From Treponema sp. (GTDB lineage: Bacteria > Spirochaetota > Spirochaetia > Treponematales > Rectinemataceae), in NCBI GenBank assembly GCA_017849315.1, contig JAFIHQ010000156.1, positions 1-9,914 of the forward strand: a DNA stretch of 9,914 bases, read 5' to 3'. A program made the position numbers and the translations under genes. Positions 1 through 6,202 of the stretch are shown in pieces. The first letter of the stretch is position 1. The number at the start of each line of letters is the position of its first letter. The notes below the pieces were generated by a model. That model did no database searches, was not told the DNA's origin, and saw nothing but the letters and a program-made list of their open reading frames with translations.

Positions 1-104
1 CGGAAGGTGGTTTCAAAGTGAGAGCGCAAATCCCTCTTAGTGAAGCTGGAGCGAATGAAACAGGCTTGAATGAAGCAGGCGTCAATGAAGCAGGCGTCAA
101 ATGA
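1..104 (+). CDS. Sensor histidine kinase, C-terminal end (partial)
   Basis: Reading from base 3, an open frame runs into the window from the left and stops at TGA 102-104. It begins EGGFKVRAQIPL, which matches the last beta-strand of the GHKL ATPase domain in NarX/LiaS-type histidine kinases (typically GGF-x-V-x-A-x-x-P). The next 21 residues are a low-complexity tail of four pentapeptides (SEAGA, NETGL, NEAGV, NEAGV) and a final Lys. The stop overlaps the start of the response regulator in an ATGA arrangement, the usual signature of a translationally coupled kinase/regulator pair, and this supports the assignment strongly. The sensor, dimerisation and most ATP-binding regions lie outside the window, so the signal sensed cannot be judged. 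Only about 34 residues are visible. Confidence 0.75.
   Translation, partial: EGGFKVRAQIPLSEAGANETGLNEAGVNEAGVK
39..98 (+). repeat. Four tandem 15-bp units at the 3' end of the kinase gene
   Basis: Four consecutive in-frame 15-bp units begin at 39, 54, 69 and 84 and encode [S/N]-E-[A/T]-G-[A/L/V]. The last two units are identical (AATGAAGCAGGCGTC), the second differs at a few bases, and the first is the most diverged. The unit contains ATGA, and one extra A after the last unit creates the ATGA that is both the kinase stop and the regulator start. This looks like slippage or unequal duplication at the very end of a gene, where extra residues are tolerated. Confidence 0.85.
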
Positions 105-775
105 ATGATCAAAATAAAACTAAGCTGCTGCTTGTGGACGATCAAGTCCTTTTTACCATGAGCCTCAAGACATTTTTGGAGAATTATGCCCAGGACATCG
201 AAGTCGTAGGTGCGGCGAGAAACGGGCAGGAAGCAATCCAAGTTGCTCAAGAAACGTGCCCCGATGTGGTGCTTATGGATATTTATATGCCTGTAATGAA
301 TGGAGTTGAAGCTACCAAGCAGCTCAAAGCCCTGATGCCGAGCGTCCAGGTCATCGTGCTCTCCACCTATGACGAAGACGAGTATATCCAGGATGCGCTG
401 GCGAATGGCGCTTCAGGGTATTTACTTAAAGATATCTCTCCTACCGAACTGATCGCCGCAATACGTGCGCTACGGGGCGGGGTCGTCCAAGTGTCGCCTC
501 AGGTTCTTGCACGACTATTCCAACGCATGTACAAGGACGAAGGAACCAAGACAACCGAAATTGGTAAAAAATTCGAATGGTTTGAAACGCTGACCCCGCG
601 TGAAAAGGAAATATTCGGCCTCATTGCGATTGGTATGGACAACGATGGAATCGCTACAAAGCTAAAAATCTGTGAGCAAACTGTACGGAATCATGTCAGC
701 GCCATTTATGCAAAATTGGACGTCCACGATCGTTTTGAAATAATCCAGCTTGCAAATCAACTCAAGTACCAATAG
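101..775 (+). CDS. Response regulator, NarL/FixJ (LuxR-type HTH) family
   Basis: This is a cytoplasmic two-component transcription factor of 224 residues, the normal size for NarL-type regulators. The receiver domain (about residues 7-125) has the acidic pair D13-D14, phospho-acceptor D60 in LMDIYMP, the switch residue S88 and the conserved K110 in YLLKD. A linker of about 35 residues leads to a LuxR-type helix-turn-helix (about 164-210). It starts LTPREKEIFGLIAIGM and contains the recognition-helix signature QTVRNHVSAIYAKL. ATG 101 was chosen because it overlaps the TGA of the upstream kinase gene (ATGA) and the receiver starts a few residues later. The Shine-Dalgarno is weak, so translational coupling is likely. 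All key residues are present, so it should be phosphorylatable. Its targets are unknown. The adjacent lacZ and importer genes are candidates by position only. Confidence 0.93.
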   Translation: MNDQNKTKLLLVDDQVLFTMSLKTFLENYAQDIEVVGAARNGQEAIQVAQETCPDVVLMDIYMPVMNGVEATKQLKALMPSVQVIVLSTYDEDEYIQDALANGASGYLLKDISPTELIAAIRALRGGVVQVSPQVLARLFQRMYKDEGTKTTEIGKKFEWFETLTPREKEIFGLIAIGMDNDGIATKLKICEQTVRNHVSAIYAKLDVHDRFEIIQLANQLKYQ

Positions 776-776
776 G

Positions 777-804
777 TTGACAATGGCCTACGGCAAGTCA
801 TAAT
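777..804 (+). promoter_or_regulatory. Sigma-70-like promoter for lacZ
   Basis: A perfect -35 hexamer TTGACA (777-782) is followed after 16 bp by CATAAT (799-804, five of six matches to TATAAT). It starts one base after the stop codon of the response regulator. Transcription would begin near 811, giving a leader of about 40 nt before the lacZ GTG. No clear LacI-type operator is seen. A short interrupted palindrome AGTT-T-AACT (807-815) lies at the expected start point, but it is too short to call. Confidence 0.65.
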
Positions 805-835
805 TAGTTTAACTTCACGATTTGGGGAACATAAT

Positions 836-853
836 AAAGGACGGAAAAAAGTG
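836..853 (+). promoter_or_regulatory. Ribosome binding site fixing a GTG start for lacZ
   Basis: AAAGGA (836-841) sits nine bases before GTG 851-853. The next in-frame ATG is codon 19 (905-907) and has no Shine-Dalgarno-like sequence ahead of it, so the GTG is the better start. Confidence 0.65.
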
Positions 854-3800
854 AACAAGCTACACGGCGTTGGATTGGATTCTATTGATGCATTCTATTC
901 CGGCATGGCCCCATGGGCCGATCCTGCTATCCAGGAAATGGGGAGGCTTCCAATTTCAAGCCTTGTATATCATTTTTCTTCTACAGCGACCGCGCTCAAA
1001 GACGCAATGTCCGGTCCCGAAGGGCGCAATGGAACCTGGAGCGAAGTACCACAAGACTCATCGTGGGCAGTGTCGCTTAATGGCGCATGGGAGTTCAGGC
1101 TTTTTGATACTGTTGAAGAAGCACTAGCTTGTAATAATACCACGCCGGCGCCGGATAGCGCGGCTTGGGACGAGATAATGGTACCAGGCGCGTGGTGCTT
1201 ACAGGGATATGATCATCCTCACTACACCAACGTTATCATGCCATTCGACGCAGTATGGCCAGATCTGCCTACGATTCAGCATGTGGGCATTTTTCGCAAA
1301 GCTTTTCTTACGCCTGAGTCTTGGGATTCCGGCGACTACGTTCTTAGAATCGGAAGCGCCGAGAGCCTTGTCATGGTGTGGCTCGATGGAGAATTTGTCG
1401 GGCTTTCCAAGGACTCAAGATTGCCTGCAGAGTTCCTGCTTCCAACGGGCGCCGGAGAATCCCATGTCCTTACGTTAATGGTCGTACAATACACCGACGC
1501 AAGTTTTATCGAGGATCAGGACGAATGGTGGCTCGGAGGTTTGCATCGCAGTGTCATGTTGCTTTATCGCCCAAAAATCTCTCTGCAGGATGTGAGAATC
1601 AATGCTACAGTTCAGAAAGATTGCGGTTCTGTTGATGTCGTGGCTCAGGTCCGAGCTTACAAGAAGGTTCGAGCTTACGAGAGAATCGACGAGGATGCCC
1701 AGAACGTTCTAATTCGGTGCGAACTCTATGATGCGAATGGAAAGTTCATCGATCGATCACAGAAGCCTTTGCCGCAGTCGTATGCTTATGATGGCCTTAC
1801 GACGAACTTTACTTTTGACATAGATTCGCCTGCTATTTGGTCGCACGAAGACCCAACACTGTACTTTTGTGCATTGACGATAGTTGAGGGTGAAAGTGCG
1901 ACGGAAATGGACGCGGTTTCCCAAGCCTTTGGCTTTCGCTCCGTCAAAATCGATCGAGGCTCTCTTCTTATCAACGAGAAGAGGGTCTTTATTCAAGGGG
2001 TCAATCGTCATGAGTTTTCACAAACCGGCGGCCGCGCCCTTACGACGCAAGAGATGGTAAGAGACATAGAACTTCTCAAAGAGCATCATTTTAATGCCGT
2101 GCGTTGTTCGCATTATCCCAACGACGAGCGGTGGTACGAGTTGTGCGACCGTTATGGTCTGTACCTTGTTGATGAAGCGAATATTGAAACCCATGCGTAT
2201 TATGATCAGATATGTCGAGATCCGGCCTGGTCAACAGCCTTCCTTGCTAGAGCTCAGCGAATGGTTTTGAGAGACAAGAATCATCCATCGATCATTCTTT
2301 GGTCTTTGGGTAATGAGTCCGGATACGGTTTCAACCATGATCTTATTGCTGGCTGGATTCGCTCGTACGATCCAACGAGGCCCGTGCATTATGAAGGAGC
2401 GGTGCGGCCCGAATGGGGCCAAGGACCATATACGGTTGAATCGCTGCACCGTGGTAAGCTGGCTACTGACATCATATGCCCAATGTACCCACCAATCGAC
2501 CTTATTTCACAATGGGATGCTCTGCCCCATGACGAAAGGCCTCTTATCATGTGCGAATATAGCCACGCCATGGGCAATTCCAACGGAAGCCTTTCCGATT
2601 ATTGGGCTGCGATCCGTTCGAGTAAGTCTTTGCAGGGTGGTTTCATTTGGGAATGGGTTGACCATGGAATTCTGGAAGGTGCAAATGGCAGGGTACACTC
2701 TAAGTTGCAGCCTGGGCCCAACGCCGAGTATGTAAAGCCATGGCGTTATGGAGGGGATTTTGGCGACTTCCCTTCGGATATGGATTTTGTATGCGATGGT
2801 TTGCTTTTCCCTGACCGCAGTCTTAAGCCGGTGATGGCAGAATGTTCTTATCTCTTTCAACCTCTTGAAATTGTGTTGAAAAACGGATGGCAACGGGCGG
2901 AGCAGCCAAACCCCGCAGGGCTTCGGAACACATTCGGTGTTGTCGGCGATGAACGTGCTCAAATCGTTTTTAGGTCGCGAATGTACTTTAAGAGTACCGG
3001 GCCAATGCTGGCTAGCTGGAGAATAGAAAGTGCCTTGCCACAAATCCAGTCTCCTGTGGCAGAAGGGAAAGTAACATTAGATTCGCTTGAGCCCGATCAG
3101 TTTGAATCTATGACAATTGACCTTGCGCCCATTGTACAAAGTCTAATGACGAGAATAGACTTTCGCTCTGCGATTAATACTGATCTGGCCTTTGCAAACG
3201 GTTCAAGAGCATCCTTGCTCATCCTTTCGATAACCCTGTACGCTCTTGAAAATACAACGGACGGCCAGCCTAAAGAGCTTGCAAAAGAATCGTTTGGCCT
3301 TGTTGTGCACGAGATCCCCGCTTATATGGACACAAAGGACGACACGACGGATTGCCAGGCTGAAATGGCGCCGAAAGGTTCGGGATTCTCACACGAAGCT
3401 TTGCAAATAGCGGTATCTCCCGAAGGATTCATCGACGCACTGAAACCTAAGAGAGATGGCCTTGATGCAAGTTCCCTGATAGCGGAACCCATAATTCCAG
3501 TCTTGTTCAGAGCTCCTACGCAAAACGACGGACTCAAGAATTTCATTTCTCTCAGAGGCATTCCGGAACTTGCTTTTTATTATCAGGACAAGGCCATGTA
3601 TCCGTGGCTGGACGCTGGGCTCGAATGGCTTCATTTTGAATCGCTTGAGCAAAAACAAGTAGAGAATCGCATGATTCTGAGTCATCGCATCTACACATCG
3701 AATAACACCCAATGTGGCGCAATAACTCAAGAGTTGCGGTTTATCGATTCCAGCGAGATGGCATTGAGTGTGTCGTTTAACCTTGACCCGATAGTTCCCG

Positions 3801-4276
3801 AGTACCCGCGTATTGGGCTCAAAACCAGACTTCGATCAGGGCTTTCCATGGTGCAATGGTGTGGTTATGGGCCGCAAGAGAACTACCCAGACCGTCAACA
3901 GGGTGCCCTCTTGGGGCGGTATCTGGAAGCCCCAGAAGGCTTCGTTACACCATATATTGTTCCCCAAGAGAATGGATCGCGTGGCGGCGTCTTGTGGGCA
4001 ATGCTCCAGTTCCAAGATGGATTAAGGTTGCTCGTCCAAGCAACCAAGGCCTTTTCTTTTGGCGTGTCACCGTATTCCGAGCACGAGCTCTGGGAAGCAC
4101 GTCACTTTGATGAACTTCAGCCAATCGATGTGGCACTCGCTGACGGTGCATGGTTCTATCTTGATATCGCACAACGCGGCGTAGGCACGGCAACATGCGG
4201 GCCGGACACCTTGCCCCGTTACAGGCTTTATCCGGGAAAGTACGACGCACAGTTTTTCTTTAAGATTCTATTTTGA
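851..4276 (+). CDS. lacZ: Beta-galactosidase, glycoside hydrolase family 2, long LacZ type
   Basis: It hydrolyses terminal beta-D-galactosides such as lactose. There is no signal peptide, so it should be cytoplasmic. At 1141 residues it is about 115 longer than the E. coli enzyme. Domains in order: N-terminal jelly-roll sugar-binding domain (about 70-240), immunoglobulin-like domain (about 245-365), TIM barrel (about 367-670), a second immunoglobulin-like region, and the C-terminal Bgal_small domain (about 870-1135). The acid/base is E489 in WSLGNESGYG and the nucleophile is E569 in PLIMCEYSHAMGNS. E446 and H448 (NIETH) match the E. coli magnesium ligands; H387, H421 and D216 match H357, H391 and D201; W600 or nearby in GGFIWEWVDHG matches W568. 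The E. coli sodium ligand N604 appears as D649, a change also known in EbgA-like enzymes. The extra length lies mainly between the barrel and Bgal_small. The importer genes face it. Function is confident; the natural substrate could be a beta-galactoside other than lactose. Confidence 0.95.
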   Translation: MNKLHGVGLDSIDAFYSGMAPWADPAIQEMGRLPISSLVYHFSSTATALKDAMSGPEGRNGTWSEVPQDSSWAVSLNGAWEFRLFDTVEEALACNNTTPAPDSAAWDEIMVPGAWCLQGYDHPHYTNVIMPFDAVWPDLPTIQHVGIFRKAFLTPESWDSGDYVLRIGSAESLVMVWLDGEFVGLSKDSRLPAEFLLPTGAGESHVLTLMVVQYTDASFIEDQDEWWLGGLHRSVMLLYRPKISLQDVRINATVQKDCGSVDVVAQVRAYKKVRAYERIDEDAQNVLIRCELYDANGKFIDRSQKPLPQSYAYDGLTTNFTFDIDSPAIWSHEDPTLYFCALTIVEGESATEMDAVSQAFGFRSVKIDRGSLLINEKRVFIQGVNRHEFSQTGGRALTTQEMVRDIELLKEHHFNAVRCSHYPNDERWYELCDRYGLYLVDEANIETHAYYDQICRDPAWSTAFLARAQRMVLRDKNHPSIILWSLGNESGYGFNHDLIAGWIRSYDPTRPVHYEGAVRPEWGQGPYTVESLHRGKLATDIICPMYPPIDLISQWDALPHDERPLIMCEYSHAMGNSNGSLSDYWAAIRSSKSLQGGFIWEWVDHGILEGANGRVHSKLQPGPNAEYVKPWRYGGDFGDFPSDMDFVCDGLLFPDRSLKPVMAECSYLFQPLEIVLKNGWQRAEQPNPAGLRNTFGVVGDERAQIVFRSRMYFKSTGPMLASWRIESALPQIQSPVAEGKVTLDSLEPDQFESMTIDLAPIVQSLMTRIDFRSAINTDLAFANGSRASLLILSITLYALENTTDGQPKELAKESFGLVVHEIPAYMDTKDDTTDCQAEMAPKGSGFSHEALQIAVSPEGFIDALKPKRDGLDASSLIAEPIIPVLFRAPTQNDGLKNFISLRGIPELAFYYQDKAMYPWLDAGLEWLHFESLEQKQVENRMILSHRIYTSNNTQCGAITQELRFIDSSEMALSVSFNLDPIVPEYPRIGLKTRLRSGLSMVQWCGYGPQENYPDRQQGALLGRYLEAPEGFVTPYIVPQENGSRGGVLWAMLQFQDGLRLLVQATKAFSFGVSPYSEHELWEARHFDELQPIDVALADGAWFYLDIAQRGVGTATCGPDTLPRYRLYPGKYDAQFFFKILF

Positions 4277-4290
4277 ATTTTTATCGCCGC

Positions 4291-4403
4291 TAAAATAGAG
4301 GAGCCGTGCTCAGAAGCTCGAGCGTGCTGCGGAAGGGCTTGCACAAGCAAGAACTTCCGTAACACGCGGGCATGCCGAGCAGATTTAGCGCTCCACTATT
4401 TTA
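4291..4403. terminator. 113-nt imperfect palindrome between convergent genes, likely bidirectional terminator
   Basis: The whole gap between lacZ and the last permease gene can fold into one long hairpin. Paired arms from outside in: TAAAATAG 4291-4298 with CTATTTTA 4396-4403; GGAGC 4300-4304 with GCTCC 4390-4394; GCTCG 4316-4320 with CGAGC 4376-4380; GCGTG 4322-4326 with CACGC 4363-4367; CGGAAG 4330-4335 with CTTCCG 4354-4359; CTTG 4338-4341 with CAAG 4348-4351. A/T-rich outer arms around GC-rich inner stems, readable on both strands, fit a terminator shared by converging transcripts. It lacks one compact stem with a long T-run, so it could instead be a 3'-end processing structure or a remnant of a repeat element. 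The right arm includes the stop codon of the permease gene. Confidence 0.5.
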
Positions 4404-5217
4404 TTGAGCCGAGCAGACCTGCGACAAATTGCTTTTGCATCGACAGGAAAAGAATGAGAACTGGCAAAACCGAGATGCAAACAATCACCATAAGGGCGCC
4501 ATATTCAATCGTGTAAGCACCCATCACCGATGACATCGTAAGGGGCAGAGTTTTCATGTTTTCCGAAAGGATCGTGATAAGGGGCCAGAGGTAGGAGTTC
4601 CACTGTCCCAGGAATAAGTAGATTGCCGCCGACGCGTAGGTGGCTTGCATGGATGGGGAGACTATACGCCAGAAAATGGAGAATTCGCTTGCACCATCCA
4701 CTCTCGCAGCCTCCATGATTTCAGTTGGGAACATCTGAAAATTCTGTCGCATGAAGAACACAATAAAAGGCGACATAATAGCCGGGAGAATAATAGCCGC
4801 GTGCGTATTGAGCAAACGCATGAACGCAAAGAGCCTAAACATAGGAATTACTATGGCAATTTGCGGAATTATCATCGTCAGAAGCAGAATGTTAAAAACC
4901 TTGTCCCTTGCCTTGGAAGGATATTTTTCAAAGCCGAACGCAGCAAGGCTGTTGACAATCAGCCCGAGCACCACGGTAAGCACGGCGATTTTCAGCGAGT
5001 TGAGAAAGTAAAGCGGAAGGTTGTAGGTGGAGACGGCTTTTTTCCAGTTGAGCATGAATTCTTTTCCGGGTGTCAGTACTCCCTTTATTACGTCATTAGG
5101 ATTGAGCGTTGTACCTATCACCATCCAGTAGAATGGGAAAATGCTGATGGCTGCAGCCAAGAGTAATATTATGATTGAGATGATCCTCGCCAAAGACCAT
5201 TTGCGTACTGTACTCAT
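4396..5217 (-). CDS. Carbohydrate ABC importer, inner-membrane permease (MalG-like, CUT1)
   Basis: This is one of the two membrane subunits of a CUT1 sugar importer (BPD_transp_1 fold). Its 273 residues are typical of MalG/LacG/UgpE-like proteins. It has about six membrane segments, the first around residues 10-34. The cytoplasmic EAA loop that contacts the ATPase is clear: EAA at 169-171 in EIMEAARVDGASEFSIFWRIVSPSM, with the conserved Gly at 175. The C-terminus QKQFVAGLLGSIK is the standard ending of this subfamily. The ATG start overlaps the TGA of the upstream permease gene (ATGA, 5214-5217), and GGGAG lies eight bases before it inside that gene, so translation is coupled. It is the last gene of the importer operon, ends at the palindrome facing lacZ, and has no ATPase gene after it. 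Substrate is not readable from the sequence; a beta-galactoside is inferred from the neighbour lacZ. Confidence 0.93.
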   Translation of the reverse strand: MSTVRKWSLARIISIIILLLAAAISIFPFYWMVIGTTLNPNDVIKGVLTPGKEFMLNWKKAVSTYNLPLYFLNSLKIAVLTVVLGLIVNSLAAFGFEKYPSKARDKVFNILLLTMIIPQIAIVIPMFRLFAFMRLLNTHAAIILPAIMSPFIVFFMRQNFQMFPTEIMEAARVDGASEFSIFWRIVSPSMQATYASAAIYLFLGQWNSYLWPLITILSENMKTLPLTMSSVMGAYTIEYGALMVIVCISVLPVLILFLSMQKQFVAGLLGSIK

Positions 5218-6110
5218 TTGTCAGGCTCCCTTTGCCCAAGCAACCGCATCTGGATAAAGGCAAATATTCCAGAAATGAGCACTACCACATAAGAAAGTGC
5301 CGTTGCATAGCCGAAGTTTCCATTTACAAGAAAGGCCTGCCTGTAAATGTATACCGCAGCGGTCATCGTCGAATTATATGGCTGTCCACCTTGGGTAAGA
5401 ATATTGGGCTCGTCGAAGAGTTGCATAGTCCCGCTTGTGGACGTAACAAGTGAAAAAAGTATGACTGGAAGCAGTAGCGGAATAGTAATCTGAAACAGCT
5501 GACGAGATTTCGACGCGCCATCCACCTCTGCCGCTTCATAAATCTGCGGGTCGATACTTTGGAGCCCGACAAGGAAAAAGACCATATTGTAGCCCGTCCA
5601 GCGCCAGGTCATGGCCAGAATAATCGTAACCTTCGCCCAGAAAGGATCCGAAAGCCAACCGATTGGTTCCTTGATAATGTGGGCACCAATGAGCAGATTG
5701 TTTAACATTCCATTTGTCTGCAGCAACATTCTGAAAAGCACCGACACGACGACGAGCGAAGTTACACTGGGCAGAAAAATTGCAAGTCTTAAAGGTCCAC
5801 GTAGTTTCTGAACTTCCTGATTGAGAAGGACAGCCAAGAACAAAGCAAGAAATACCATTATGGGTATTTGAACTGCCATGAAGATAAAATTGTTGCCGAG
5901 GGCCTGCAAAAAAACCTGGTCGTGAAGCATCCGGACAAAATTGCCCAAACCAATAAACGTGCTTGTGGCTCCTCGCCATTTTTGGGTGACATAATAGAGC
6001 GAAGAAAGAATGGGATAGAGCATGAAAAGACAAAAGAGAACGATGGCAGGGGTCACGCAGAGCCAACCAAACCTGTTCAAGTAGCTTTGGTAAGAACGCT
6101 GTTTTTGCAC
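5214..6110 (-). CDS. Carbohydrate ABC importer, inner-membrane permease (MalF/LacF-like, CUT1)
   Basis: This is the second membrane subunit of the same CUT1 importer, 298 residues, normal for LacF/UgpA/AraP-type permeases without the extra MalF loop. The first membrane segment is around residues 15-38, followed by a periplasmic stretch with the family pattern FIGLGNFVRML. The EAA loop is at 192-194 (YEAAEVDGASKSRQLFQITIPLL, Gly at 198). The segment FDEPNILTQGGQPYNST matches the family's F-D-x-x-x-x-LT-x-GGP region, where the sequence here has GGQP. The start is GTG at 6110, supported by a strong GAGGAGGT four bases upstream (6122-6115). The binding-protein gene lies 92 bases upstream with a stem-loop in the gap, and the MalG-like gene overlaps its stop. 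Confidence 0.93.
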   Translation of the reverse strand: MQKQRSYQSYLNRFGWLCVTPAIVLFCLFMLYPILSSLYYVTQKWRGATSTFIGLGNFVRMLHDQVFLQALGNNFIFMAVQIPIMVFLALFLAVLLNQEVQKLRGPLRLAIFLPSVTSLVVVSVLFRMLLQTNGMLNNLLIGAHIIKEPIGWLSDPFWAKVTIILAMTWRWTGYNMVFFLVGLQSIDPQIYEAAEVDGASKSRQLFQITIPLLLPVILFSLVTSTSGTMQLFDEPNILTQGGQPYNSTMTAAVYIYRQAFLVNGNFGYATALSYVVVLISGIFAFIQMRLLGQREPDK

Positions 6111-6114
6111 CTCG

Positions 6115-6122
6115 ACCTCCTC
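6115..6122 (-). promoter_or_regulatory. Strong Shine-Dalgarno for a GTG start
   Basis: On the - strand GAGGAGGT (6122-6115) lies four bases before GTG 6110-6108. Its near-perfect complementarity to the 16S 3' end offsets the weaker GTG codon and identifies the start of the MalF-like permease. Confidence 0.75.
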
Positions 6123-6150
6123 AGAACTTCGATAAGACGAATGAAAAGCC

Positions 6151-6179
6151 CCCGTGTTCGCCGCATGGGTGAACGCGGG
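6151..6179. promoter_or_regulatory. Intercistronic stem-loop between binding-protein and permease genes
   Basis: The arms 6151-6162 and 6168-6179 can pair over 12 positions (two G-T wobbles on the + strand, two mismatches on the transcribed - strand) around a five-base loop. On the transcript a GGGGGCTTTTC run follows. Such elements after a binding-protein gene commonly protect the upstream mRNA or act as a partial terminator, so the binding protein is made in excess over the permeases. The stem is imperfect on the relevant strand, so its strength is uncertain. Confidence 0.45.
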
Positions 6180-6202
6180 AGCAAGAAAGAAGCATAATAC
6201 GG

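Noticed and set aside
1748..1757. ATCGATCGAT palindrome inside lacZ
   Set aside because: A perfect 10-bp palindrome, but it lies within coding sequence and GATC-rich words recur elsewhere by chance.
2507..3043. Antisense reading frame of 178 codons inside lacZ
   Set aside because: It lies wholly within a gene with intact catalytic motifs, has no ribosome binding site that I can see, and its product resembles no family.
4291..4403. Integron attC site
   Set aside because: Size and imperfect pairing recall attC, but there is no RYYYAAC/GTTRRRY pair at the arms and no integrase or cassette genes in the window.
4645..5166. + strand reading frame of 173 codons over the MalG-like gene
   Set aside because: It is antisense to a confident permease, and its translation is charged and low in family-like pattern, as expected for a shadow of a membrane protein gene.
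5536..6066. 176-codon frame overlapping the MalF-like gene in the same direction
   Set aside because: It is out of frame with a clear permease. The translation is rich in Cys, His and Ser with no recognisable domain.
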